DNA of 64,000 nucleotides, from NCBI RefSeq assembly GCF_900168115.1, contig NZ_FUZC01000008.1:124001-188000 (forward strand), given 5' to 3'. The notes under the pieces were generated by a model. It worked only from the letters and a program-made list of their open reading frames with translations. It was not told where the DNA came from and ran no database searches. Below, in pieces: positions 43,401 through 51,849 of the stretch (positions are counted from its first letter, which is position 1; each line of letters opens with the position of its first letter). This DNA comes from Salegentibacter salinarum. GTDB lineage: Bacteria; Bacteroidota; Bacteroidia; Flavobacteriales; Flavobacteriaceae. The translations under genes and the position numbers were made by a program.

Positions 43401-45419
43401 ATGAAACAATTTTATTTTTTTATCATCAGTTTATTTTCCGTGTGTTTACTTCAGGCACAGGATTACAAATTTGGAAAGGTTTCTAAGGAAGAAGTACAGC
43501 AAAAAGAACATCCCACATTTGACGAAGCTAATGCGGCAATACTGTTTAGGAAGCATAGAGTTTATTATGAAATAAATAAAAATACGGGAATAAGTTTGGT
43601 AACCAATGTTCACGAGCGTATAAAAATCTATAATAAAGATGGTTTTGATTGGGCAAATAAAACCATAAGTGTATACCAGAATGGCTCTCAAAGGGAGAGT
43701 GTTAGCGATATAAAAGCCTATACCTATAATATTATTGATGGCAAACTGGTTGATGAAAAACTTAGAAAAAATGGTGTGTTCCAGGAAGAGGCCAGTAAAT
43801 ACAGCCTAAAAACCAAATTTACAATGCCTGCGGTAACTGCGGGTAGTGTAATAGAATATAAATATACCATTAAATCCCCATTTGTCACCTCTATAGACGA
43901 TGTGCCGCTTCAGTTTGAAATTCCGGTAGACAGGTTAGAGGCGGAAGTGAAAATCCCGGAATTTTTTGGATTTAAAATGCATTACAACCCAAGATCACCT
44001 ATTATTTTTCCCATTGATAAATCCCGCGAAAGCTTTAGATATAATTACACGCAGAAAAGAAGGAGCGGCGACCACGTGAGCAATACACAGTACAATCAGA
44101 AAAGCATAGATTATATCTTAAACGTCTATAACTTTCAAAAAGATGGTATTCCCCCTTTAAAAAAAGAAATTTATGTAGATTACCTTCAAAACTATGCAGC
44201 TTATTTGCGATGGGAATTACAGTATACCAAATTTCCTGATTCTCCAGTAGAAAGTTATTCCCGTACCTGGGAGCATGTGGCAAAAAGTATTTACGACGAT
44301 GCCGGCTTAAAACAAGAGGTAAACAAAACCAATTTTTTTGATGATGATATCGATGAATTACTGGCTGGAACGCAGGAGCAGCCTGCGAAACTTGAAAAAG
44401 TTTATAATTATGTAAAAAATAGAATAACCTGGAACGATTTTATAGGTTTTCAGGCAGAAAATGGGGGGAAATCGGCATATAAAGATGGAAAGGGTAATAC
44501 CGGTGATATAAACCTTATGCTGGTAAGCATGTTAAGATACGCGGGCTTTGATGCTAATCCTGTTTTGGTAAGTACTAAATCTCATGGAATACCATTTTAC
44601 CCAACCAGAAATGGTTTTAATTATGTGATAGCCGCTGTTGAAACTCAGGATAATATTGTTTTACTGGATGCTACCGATAAGAATGTGGCTATAGGAGAAC
44701 TTCCTGAAAGAGCTATGAATTGGAGAGGAAGGATAATTAGGGAAGATGGTTCTTCGGATTGGGTAGATTTAATGCCTAGCGTAAAGTCCCAAAACACTAC
44801 TATTCTCAATATGCAATTTGATGAAGAAATGGTATTGAAGGGTAAATCGCTAAGCAATATTAATGGTTTGCACGCCAAAAAATTTAGAGATAGTTATGTA
44901 GGTTTAGCGGAAAACGATTACCTGCAGGTTTTAGAAAAAGATAAGGGGAATATTCTTATTTCTGAGATAGATATATCTAACGAAAACGCCATTGGGCAAG
45001 ACATTAAGCAAAGCTATAATTTTGAACTTAGAGACGCGATGGAGGTAATAAATGAGAAAATTTATTTAAGACCCATGGTTTTTACCGCCCTTGATGAAAA
45101 TCCTTTTAAGGGTGAAGAGCGCAATTATCCAATAATATTTGACTTTCCATCCAGTGAAACTAAAGTGATAAACTTCCTTATCCCAGATGGTTATGAGGTT
45201 GAGTCGTTGCCGGAAAGCGCAATAGTTAAACTCAAGGACGGGGATGGGATCTTTAAGTTTATAGTGAATTTTGGTGGAAAATTTTTGAGAATTGAATCTT
45301 CTTTAGAATTAAATAATATAGTTTATACCTCTTTAGATTATGAGGGACTTAAAAATTTCTATGGACATATGGTGAATAAACATTCAGAAGCCATAGTTTT
45401 GTCAAAAGCTGAAAAATAA
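43401..45419 (+). CDS. Secreted DUF3857/transglutaminase-like protein, copy 2
   Basis: The 672-residue protein has a signal peptide (FYFFIISLFSVCLLQAQ), DUF3857 and a transglutaminase-like region. Where copy 1 has a catalytic Cys in GYGDCKAL, this copy reads GNTGDINLMLVSMLRYAGF, so the Cys is replaced by Ile and the protein is probably not an active peptidase. The His region is FNYVIAAVE. The pair may act as active enzyme and inactive partner. mazG begins one base after the stop. Confidence 0.82.
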   Translation: MKQFYFFIISLFSVCLLQAQDYKFGKVSKEEVQQKEHPTFDEANAAILFRKHRVYYEINKNTGISLVTNVHERIKIYNKDGFDWANKTISVYQNGSQRESVSDIKAYTYNIIDGKLVDEKLRKNGVFQEEASKYSLKTKFTMPAVTAGSVIEYKYTIKSPFVTSIDDVPLQFEIPVDRLEAEVKIPEFFGFKMHYNPRSPIIFPIDKSRESFRYNYTQKRRSGDHVSNTQYNQKSIDYILNVYNFQKDGIPPLKKEIYVDYLQNYAAYLRWELQYTKFPDSPVESYSRTWEHVAKSIYDDAGLKQEVNKTNFFDDDIDELLAGTQEQPAKLEKVYNYVKNRITWNDFIGFQAENGGKSAYKDGKGNTGDINLMLVSMLRYAGFDANPVLVSTKSHGIPFYPTRNGFNYVIAAVETQDNIVLLDATDKNVAIGELPERAMNWRGRIIREDGSSDWVDLMPSVKSQNTTILNMQFDEEMVLKGKSLSNINGLHAKKFRDSYVGLAENDYLQVLEKDKGNILISEIDISNENAIGQDIKQSYNFELRDAMEVINEKIYLRPMVFTALDENPFKGEERNYPIIFDFPSSETKVINFLIPDGYEVESLPESAIVKLKDGDGIFKFIVNFGGKFLRIESSLELNNIVYTSLDYEGLKNFYGHMVNKHSEAIVLSKAEK

Positions 45420-45420
45420 A

Positions 45421-45747
45421 ATGAACATAGAAAACGCTCAAAAGGCAGTAGACGATTGGATAAAAGAACACGGAGTTCGGTATTTTAATGAACTTACCAA
45501 TATGGCGCAACTTACCGAGGAAGTAGGCGAAGTTGCCCGTATAATCGCCCGAAGATACGGGGAGCAAAGTGAAAAAGAATCTGATAAGGAAAAGGATCTG
45601 GGTGAGGAGCTGGCAGATGTAATGTTTGTGGTGCTCTGCCTGGCCAATCAAACCGGGGTTGATCTTCAGGAAGCTTTTGATAAAAAATTGGATATAAAAA
45701 CAAAAAGAGATCACGACAGGCATCATAATAACGAAAAGTTAAAATAA
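45421..45747 (+). CDS. MazG-type nucleotide pyrophosphohydrolase
   Basis: The protein has 108 residues with the MazG metal motif TEEVGEVARI (ExxE) and GEELADVMFVVLCLA (the second ExxD). Such short MazG proteins hydrolyse NTPs or dNTPs to monophosphates and pyrophosphate in the cytoplasm. The gene is coupled to the next by a one-base overlap (TAATG). Confidence 0.93.
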   Translation: MNIENAQKAVDDWIKEHGVRYFNELTNMAQLTEEVGEVARIIARRYGEQSEKESDKEKDLGEELADVMFVVLCLANQTGVDLQEAFDKKLDIKTKRDHDRHHNNEKLK

Positions 45748-46010
45748 TGAAGTTCAAAGAGATGATTTCGCAAAGAGCATTCTGGAAATCGGTTTTGTTT
45801 CTAGGCCTTGGCTTTTTAATTGTATATGATATTGTAAGTATGTTGTTTGAATACGGCGGATTTCATTTTGAAGCCTATTTTACCGAACGCACGGAAGATG
45901 GGAAGTTGTTTCGTTTTATCGCGGGTCAATTTCTTGCAGCTTTTGTTTATGGATTTATCATTTCGTTTGGGCAGTTTAGGGCAAGAAAAAAGAAAGATGC
46001 CGAAAACTAA
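45747..46010 (+). CDS. Small membrane protein of unknown function
   Basis: The 87-residue protein has two hydrophobic segments (VLFLGLGFLIVYDIVSML and FLAAFVYGFIISFGQF) and a basic tail. I do not recognise a family. It overlaps mazG by one base and is followed 12 bases later by aroA, so it belongs to this tight operon. Confidence 0.8.
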   Translation: MKFKEMISQRAFWKSVLFLGLGFLIVYDIVSMLFEYGGFHFEAYFTERTEDGKLFRFIAGQFLAAFVYGFIISFGQFRARKKKDAEN

Positions 46011-46022
46011 TATTAGCAATTA

Positions 46023-47252
46023 ATGAACTTAAAAATTTCAAATACCACGAAGCATCTTAGCGGTACAATAAAAGTTACCGGTTCTAAAAGTGAATCTAAT
46101 CGTTTACTGATTTTGCAGGCTTTATATTCAAATTTAAAGATCAGCAATCTTTCCAATAGTGATGATACCCATTATTTGCAGAAAGCTTTAAAAAGCGAAG
46201 ATGAATTAGTTGATATTCACCACGCAGGGACGGCAATGCGCTTCCTAACCGCTTATTTTTCTACTTTAGAAGGCAGGGAAGTAGTGTTAACCGGGAGTAA
46301 AAGAATGACCGAGCGTCCTGTTAAACTTCTTGTTGATGCGTTAAAACAAATGGGAGCTGATATTTCTTATGAGCAAAACGAAGGTTATCCGCCAATAAGG
46401 ATTAAAGGGAAAAAGCTTACCGCAAATCGTGTGACGCTTCAGGCTAATATTAGCAGTCAGTATATTTCAGCATTAATGCTTATTGCACCTTCACTTCCTA
46501 ACGGACTCGAAATTAATTTGGAAGGTGAAATTACTTCTACACCTTATATAAAAATGACTTTAGAAATCTTGCAACGCTTAGGAATTCCAGGAGTTTTTGA
46601 AGGAAATACCATTAAAATTGAACCTACTCAGGAAGTAGAAAGACAAACTTTAGCTGTTGAATCAGATTGGAGTTCAGCTTCTTATTATTATAGTTTAGCG
46701 GCGATTAGCGATTCTGCCGATTTAAAATTAAGCACTTATCGAAAAACCAGTTTACAGGGAGATTCCTGCCTGGCTGAAATTTATAAGCAGTTTGGAGTGA
46801 CTACCAAGTTTGAAGATGATCATATTATTTTAAAAAAACGCCCCGGAACTAAACCAAAACATATTGAAGAAAACCTTCAAAACTCACCGGATATCGCCCA
46901 AACCATTTCAGTGACCTGTCTTGCTTTAAGCGTGCCCTGTAAGCTAACCGGTTTGCACACCTTAAAAATAAAAGAGACCGACAGGCTGGTAGCTTTAAAA
47001 ACTGAAATTGAGAAATTCGGAAGTAAAGTAAAAGTCACCAATAACAGTTTAGAACTTCTTCCGGAGAAAAAATTTTCAGAGAATGTTTCAGTAGCCACGT
47101 ATAATGATCATCGAATGGCAATGGCTTTTGCTCCCCTGGGACTCAAGGTTCCATTTAAAATTGAAGATGCCGAAGTGGTTTCAAAATCATATCCTGGATT
47201 TTGGGAAGATTTTGAAAAACTCAGTTTTAAGATTGAAAAAACTTCAATTTAA
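46023..47252 (+). CDS. aroA: 3-phosphoshikimate 1-carboxyvinyltransferase (EPSP synthase)
   Basis: The protein has 409 residues, slightly short for the family (about 430). Motifs seen are KVTGSKSESNRLLILQAL, HAGTAMRFLTAYFS (usually NAGTAMR), ISSQYISALMLIAP and KIKETDRLVALKTE, and NDHRMAMAFAPLG. It transfers enolpyruvate to shikimate-3-phosphate in the chorismate pathway. It is separate from the Phe/Tyr operon and lies with mazG and a membrane protein. Confidence 0.95.
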   Translation: MNLKISNTTKHLSGTIKVTGSKSESNRLLILQALYSNLKISNLSNSDDTHYLQKALKSEDELVDIHHAGTAMRFLTAYFSTLEGREVVLTGSKRMTERPVKLLVDALKQMGADISYEQNEGYPPIRIKGKKLTANRVTLQANISSQYISALMLIAPSLPNGLEINLEGEITSTPYIKMTLEILQRLGIPGVFEGNTIKIEPTQEVERQTLAVESDWSSASYYYSLAAISDSADLKLSTYRKTSLQGDSCLAEIYKQFGVTTKFEDDHIILKKRPGTKPKHIEENLQNSPDIAQTISVTCLALSVPCKLTGLHTLKIKETDRLVALKTEIEKFGSKVKVTNNSLELLPEKKFSENVSVATYNDHRMAMAFAPLGLKVPFKIEDAEVVSKSYPGFWEDFEKLSFKIEKTSI

Positions 47253-47281
47253 AAGCTTTTTTCAAATAAACCGTTAATTAC

Positions 47282-47313
47282 TTGACAACCCCTATCTTGA
47301 GATTGTATATTTG
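47282..47313 (+). promoter_or_regulatory. Promoter of queA
   Basis: TTG (47282-47284) and TATATTTG (47306-47313) are 21 bases apart, a full match to the flavobacterial promoter pattern. Transcription should start about 20 bases before the ATG. Confidence 0.8.
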
Positions 47314-47339
47314 CCGCTTCTAAAAATGCAATTATGGGA

Positions 47340-48389
47340 ATGAAACTTTCACACTTCAATTTTGAACTTCCAGATGAACTATTGGCAGAGTACCCTTCAG
47401 AGAACAGGGACGAAGCCAGATTAATGGTTCTAAACCGGAAGGAACAAACAATTGAACATAAACAATTTAAAGATATTCTGGATTATTTTGAGCCCGAAGA
47501 TGTTATGGTATTGAACAATACCAAGGTATTTCCGGCTAGATTATATGGTAATAAAGAAAAAACCGGAGCCAGAATTGAGGTTTTTCTTTTAAGAGAATTA
47601 AATCCTGAAACCAAACTTTGGGATGTTCTTGTAGATCCTGCAAGAAAAATTAGAATCGGGAATAAGCTTTATTTTGGTGAAGATGAAAGTTTAGTGGCTG
47701 AGGTTATAGACAACACTACTTCCCGCGGAAGAACGCTTCGTTTTCTTTACGATGGTTCTTACGAAGATTTCAGAAAAAAATTAAAGGACCTGGGAGAGAC
47801 TCCACTTCCCAAATATATAAAGCGTAATGTTGAGCCTGAAGATCAGGAGCGCTACCAAACAATCTACGCAAAAGAAGAAGGAGCTGTAGCTGCACCAACC
47901 GCCGGACTTCACTTTTCTAAACACCTTTTAAAGCGTTTGGAAATTAAAGGAGTAGATTTTGCTGAAGTTACATTACACGTAGGTTTGGGAACTTTTAGCC
48001 CGGTTGAGGTAGAAGACCTTAGCAAACATAAAATGGATAGTGAAGAAGCTTTTATTGAAAGGAAAGCTACACAAACCATCAACAGGGCAAAACTGGAAAA
48101 CAGGCGCGTTTGTGCTGTTGGTACCACGGTAATGCGTGTGTTGGAAAGTGCGGTTTCTTCTAACCATACCTTAAATGAATTTAATGGCTGGACCAATAAA
48201 TTTATTTTCCCTCCTTACGATTTTAGTATTGCGAATTGTATGATTACAAACTTCCATACTCCAAAATCTACACTTCTTATGATGATCTCAGCCTTTGCCG
48301 GTCACGATTTTATGAAGCGTGCTTATGAAGAGGCGGTAAAAGAGAAATATCGTTTTTATACTTATGGGGATGCGATGTTGATCATCTAA
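47340..48389 (+). CDS. queA: S-adenosylmethionine:tRNA ribosyltransferase-isomerase
   Basis: The product has 349 residues from the ATG at 47340 (an ATG six bases upstream adds two residues). Signature segments are [49 protein letters not shown] and [23 protein letters not shown]. It makes epoxyqueuosine in tRNA from preQ1, using SAM. A clear promoter precedes it and a terminator follows, so it appears monocistronic. Confidence 0.96.
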   Translation: MKLSHFNFELPDELLAEYPSENRDEARLMVLNRKEQTIEHKQFKDILDYFEPEDVMVLNNTKVFPARLYGNKEKTGARIEVFLLRELNPETKLWDVLVDPARKIRIGNKLYFGEDESLVAEVIDNTTSRGRTLRFLYDGSYEDFRKKLKDLGETPLPKYIKRNVEPEDQERYQTIYAKEEGAVAAPTAGLHFSKHLLKRLEIKGVDFAEVTLHVGLGTFSPVEVEDLSKHKMDSEEAFIERKATQTINRAKLENRRVCAVGTTVMRVLESAVSSNHTLNEFNGWTNKFIFPPYDFSIANCMITNFHTPKSTLLMMISAFAGHDFMKRAYEEAVKEKYRFYTYGDAMLII

Positions 48390-48411
48390 TTCCATAAAGT
48401 TTTAAAAATAC

Positions 48412-48445
48412 AAGCCACAACTTATATAATTAGGTTGTGGCTTTT
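48412..48445 (+). terminator. Terminator after queA
   Basis: AAGCCACAAC (48412-48421) pairs with GTTGTGGCTT (48434-48443), followed by TTT. A second hairpin, TTAGGTTT/AAACCTAA, lies at 48477-48503. The rest of the queA-rlmN gap holds no recognised gene. Confidence 0.85.
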
Positions 48446-48645
48446 TGATTGATTGTGTTTTTGCAATGGAATAGAATTAGGTTTATTTAATTCACAAACC
48501 TAAGAGGTGTAAAAAAAAACTCACCGGAAGCTAGGTATGTGATGGATGAATTTTTTTAATGCTTAAAATCAAAATTTTAATTTGCTTAGCATCAGAAATT
48601 AAAACACTTAGCTTCAGCTTAACTTAAAAATCCTTTAATTCTTCA

Positions 48646-48653
48646 TACTTTTG
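48646..48653 (+). promoter_or_regulatory. Candidate -7 element for rlmN
   Basis: TACTTTTG fits TAnnTTTG but ends only four bases before the GTG start of rlmN. The transcript would then be leaderless. No clear -33 TTG is at the right distance. Confidence 0.45.
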
Positions 48654-48657
48654 CAGC

Positions 48658-49701
48658 GTGAAAAATAAGAAGAAAGACATACGGGCACTTACCAAAGCTC
48701 AACTACAGGAATTTTTTGTAGCCAATGGCGATAAATCTTTCCGCGGAAGTCAGGTATATGAATGGCTTTGGAATAAAGGCGCGCACAGTTTTGAGGCGAT
48801 GACCAATATTTCTAAAGCTACCCGCGAAATGCTGGACGAGAATTTTGTGATTAACCATATTCGGGTAGACAAAATGCAACGCAGCAGCGATGGCACCATT
48901 AAAAATGCTGTAAAACTTCACGATCAACTAACAGTAGAATCGGTTTTAATTCCTACAGCCAGCAGAACAACGGCCTGTGTTTCTTCTCAGGTTGGTTGCA
49001 GCTTAGACTGCCAGTTTTGTGCTACCGCAAAATTAAAAAGAATGCGCAACCTGAATCCTGATGAAATTTATGATCAGGTAGTTGCTATAGATAATGAAAG
49101 TCGCTTGTATTTTGACAGGCCTCTTAGTAATATTGTTTTTATGGGAATGGGCGAACCGCTTATGAACTATAATAACGTAATGAAAGCGGTAGAAAAGATC
49201 ACTTCCCCAGAAGGTTTGGGAATGTCCCCAAAACGAATTACTATTTCTACCTCTGGAGTTCCAAAAATGATTAAAAAACTGGCCGATGATGAAGCTAAGA
49301 TTAAACTTGCTGTTTCTCTACATTCAGCAATAGATGAGGTGCGAACCCAAATAATGCCTTTTAATGAAACTTTTCCTTTAGACGATCTTAGGGAAGCTTT
49401 GGAATACTGGTATTCTAAAACCAAAAGTCGAATTACTTACGAATACATTGTTTGGAAAGATATTAACGATACGAGAAAGGATGCTGAAGCGCTTGTTCGT
49501 TTCTGTAGTTATGTACCGTGTAAGGTGAATTTAATTGAATACAATCCAATAGACGATGGTAATTTTCAGCAGGCTTCTTCTAATGCTACAGATATGTATC
49601 AGCAAATTTTGGAACGCAATGGGATTACAGTAACGGTAAGACGTTCCCGTGGTAAAGATATCGACGCTGCCTGTGGTCAGTTAGCTAATAAATCGGCTTA
49701 A
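48658..49701 (+). CDS. rlmN: 23S rRNA/tRNA (adenine-C2)-methyltransferase
   Basis: This radical-SAM enzyme has 347 residues, starting at a GTG. The cluster motif is CSLDCQFCATAK (CxxxCxxC), and the methyl-carrying C-terminal cysteine is in DIDAACGQLA. The N-terminal segment FRGSQVYEWLWNKG is typical. It methylates A2503 of 23S rRNA and A37 of some tRNAs. The start lies almost directly after a -7-like box, which suggests a leaderless transcript or a slightly misplaced promoter call. Confidence 0.94.
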   Translation: MKNKKKDIRALTKAQLQEFFVANGDKSFRGSQVYEWLWNKGAHSFEAMTNISKATREMLDENFVINHIRVDKMQRSSDGTIKNAVKLHDQLTVESVLIPTASRTTACVSSQVGCSLDCQFCATAKLKRMRNLNPDEIYDQVVAIDNESRLYFDRPLSNIVFMGMGEPLMNYNNVMKAVEKITSPEGLGMSPKRITISTSGVPKMIKKLADDEAKIKLAVSLHSAIDEVRTQIMPFNETFPLDDLREALEYWYSKTKSRITYEYIVWKDINDTRKDAEALVRFCSYVPCKVNLIEYNPIDDGNFQQASSNATDMYQQILERNGITVTVRRSRGKDIDAACGQLANKSA

Positions 49702-49781
49702 TCGCTCTTCAGAATCACTTAATTTTTGAAAGAAAAACCACCGATGAATATTCTCTATAAATAATTATCTTTGGTGGCTTA

Positions 49782-50759
49782 ATGAAAGTAATTTCCCAAA
49801 TAAAACTTCCGGTTGAGAAAGAGATGGAGCTTTTTGAAAAAAAGTTCCTGGAATCTATGTCCTCCAAAGTTGCACTGCTCAACAGGATAACACATTATAT
49901 TGTTAACCGCAAAGGAAAGCAGATGCGACCTATGTTCGTTTTCCTGGTTGCTAAAATGGTTTCTGACGGGAGCGTGAACGAGCGCACCTATCGCGGTGCA
50001 TCGGTAATAGAGCTTATTCATACCGCTACTTTGGTTCACGATGATGTGGTTGACGATTCTAATCGCCGCCGTGGATTCTTTAGTATAAATGCTTTATGGA
50101 AAAACAAGATCGCCGTTTTAGTGGGTGATTATTTACTTTCTAAGGGTTTACTTCTTTCTATAGATAATAATGATTTTGACCTGCTAAAAATTATTTCAGT
50201 CGCGGTTCGGGAAATGAGTGAAGGTGAATTGCTTCAAATAGAAAAAGCCAGGCGTTTAGATATTACTGAAGCCGTTTATTACGACATTATTCGGCAAAAA
50301 ACCGCTACGCTTATTGCTGCTTGTTGCAGTTTAGGAGCAGCTTCGGTGAAACCAGATTCTGATGCCATTGCTAAAATGAGACGATTTGGTGAATTAATTG
50401 GGATGGCGTTCCAGATTAAAGATGATCTCTTTGATTATGGCGATGAGCAAATTGGGAAGCCTACCGGCATTGATATTAAAGAACAAAAAATGACTTTGCC
50501 TTTAATTTACGCCCTGAATAATTCGACTAAAAAAGAGAAGGATTGGGTGATTAATTCGGTTAAAAATCACAATAAAGATAAGAAGCGGGTAAAAGAGGTA
50601 ATTCAGTTTGTAAAAGATAAGAATGGACTTGATTACGCCGTAACTCGTATGGAAGAATTTCAGCGTGAAGCTTTATTGATCCTTGAAGATTATCCGCCAT
50701 CACCTTACCGCGAATCCCTGGAGCTTATGGTAAATTACGTGATAGAACGTAAAAAGTAA
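49782..50759 (+). CDS. Polyprenyl (octaprenyl-type) diphosphate synthase
   Basis: The protein has 325 residues. The two aspartate-rich motifs of trans-prenyl synthases are present: LVHDDVVDDSNRRRG and QIKDDLFDYGDE. GKQMRPMFVFL near the N-terminus binds the diphosphate. Length and the small residues around the first motif suggest a long-chain enzyme for the menaquinone side chain. It is probably monocistronic. Confidence 0.92.
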   Translation: MKVISQIKLPVEKEMELFEKKFLESMSSKVALLNRITHYIVNRKGKQMRPMFVFLVAKMVSDGSVNERTYRGASVIELIHTATLVHDDVVDDSNRRRGFFSINALWKNKIAVLVGDYLLSKGLLLSIDNNDFDLLKIISVAVREMSEGELLQIEKARRLDITEAVYYDIIRQKTATLIAACCSLGAASVKPDSDAIAKMRRFGELIGMAFQIKDDLFDYGDEQIGKPTGIDIKEQKMTLPLIYALNNSTKKEKDWVINSVKNHNKDKKRVKEVIQFVKDKNGLDYAVTRMEEFQREALLILEDYPPSPYRESLELMVNYVIERKK

Positions 50760-50869
50760 GGCTGGTTTGAAGTTTTACGTTTCCTCTAAAACATTCGATT
50801 AGAATCTGAAAACCAGTTCAGGTTAACAAAAAAACAAAACAGCCTTAATTACTTTTTAAAAGAATAAGA

Positions 50870-51100
50870 TTAGTTATCGTCTTCGTGAATTTCTTCATCT
50901 ATTTCTCTTTCTACTTTTTCTGCACCTTCTTCAACTTTTTTAGCCCCTTCTTTCACTTTTTCCCCGGCTTTATTCACATTGTCTTCAATGTCTTTGCCTA
51001 TTGCTTCTACGGCATCTTCTGTTTTTTCCTGGGTGGTGTCCCGGCAGGAATATAAACTAAGCGCAAAAATGCAAACTAATAATAAAATTAAATTTTTCAT
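50870..51100 (-). CDS. Small charged lipoprotein, paralogue A
   Basis: The protein has 76 residues from the ATG at 51100. Its lipoprotein signal is ILLLVCIFALSLYSC. The mature part begins CRDTTQEKTEDAVEAIGKDIEDN, then alternates acidic and lysine-rich heptads (VKEGAKKVEEGAEKVEREI), suggesting an amphipathic helix like YtxH/LEA-type proteins. It is clearly related to the neighbour at 51181-51417. Its function is unknown. A terminator separates the two. Confidence 0.8.
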   Translation of the reverse strand: MKNLILLLVCIFALSLYSCRDTTQEKTEDAVEAIGKDIEDNVNKAGEKVKEGAKKVEEGAEKVEREIDEEIHEDDN

Positions 51101-51123
51101 TGAAATTTGATTTTGGTTTAAAC

Positions 51124-51158
51124 TAAAAAAAGCCACTTTTTATTACAAAAGCGGCTTT
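51124..51158 (-). terminator. Terminator after lipoprotein paralogue B
   Basis: On the minus strand AAAGCC-CTTTT pairs with AAAAG-GGCTTT (51158-51147 with 51140-51129, one mismatch), followed by further Ts. It ends the upstream lipoprotein transcript 24 bases before the next ATG. Confidence 0.75.
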
Positions 51159-51180
51159 AGAATCTAATACAAAGAAACGA

Positions 51181-51417
51181 TTACATATTGTCGTCTTCGT
51201 TCATTTCTTCTTCCATTTCTTGCTCAGCTTCTTCAGCTTCAGCTTCTATTTCGTTACCAGCTTCTTCCATCTCATTTCCTGCTTCGTCAGCAGCATTTTC
51301 GATGTCTTCACCAGCAGACTCCATAGCGTCTTCTGTTTTTTCTTCAGTAGTTTCTCTACAAGAGTAGATAGAAAGTGACATTGTTGCAACAGCAAAAAGT
51401 AAAAATAATTTTTTCAT
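51181..51417 (-). CDS. Small acidic lipoprotein, paralogue B
   Basis: The protein has 78 residues with signal LFLLFAVATMSLSIYSC and a mature start CRETTEEKTEDAMESAGEDIEN that matches paralogue A. The rest is extremely acidic (EEAGNEIEAEAEEAEQEM) with almost no lysine, unlike A. Both probably form surface- or periplasm-facing helices. No function is known. Confidence 0.8.
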   Translation of the reverse strand: MKKLFLLFAVATMSLSIYSCRETTEEKTEDAMESAGEDIENAADEAGNEMEEAGNEIEAEAEEAEQEMEEEMNEDDNM

Positions 51418-51462
51418 TTTAGAATATGTTAATTAGTTGAAAGAACAAATTTAAACTATTTT

Positions 51463-51789
51463 TTAATTGTGCAAGGGATTCTTTTCAATCAAATATTTCC
51501 AATATCTTTTGGGGACGTGTTGATGATGAAGCTTAATGTTTATGCGGAATTTGATGGTGGTAGCTTCAAAATAATTCTTCCATAATTTCTGAAACTCCTG
51601 CTCGTGGGAATCTAAGAAATAATCATTTTCTTCTGAAGAACCCGAATTTTTAGCAAAATCAATATTGATGATATCGGTGGTAGGTAGATTATAATAGAGT
51701 CCGTATTTACGTTTCAGATCATATATTATCCATTCCTGGTCGCTATAGCGGGTGGTGAAGTGATTTTTTATAAGCCTTAATTCGATCAA
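51463..51789 (-). pseudogene. 5'-truncated DUF4130 (TIGR03915-type DNA repair-like) fragment
   Basis: About 108 residues match only the C-terminal part of DUF4130 / putative DNA metabolism proteins: YSDQEWIIYDLKRKYGLYYNL, then FQKLWKNYFEATTIKFRIN and HHQHVPKRYWKYLIEKN. The full family is about 250 residues. The reading frame meets a TAA two codons upstream of 51789 and has no suitable ATG; the sulfatase gene ends 60 bases away. The N-terminal half is missing, so this is a remnant. Confidence 0.65.
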
Positions 51790-51849
51790 ACATTATAATC
51801 TGTGAAGTTGATTCAAAAATAGGAAAAAATCCGATAATTTGGATTAATT

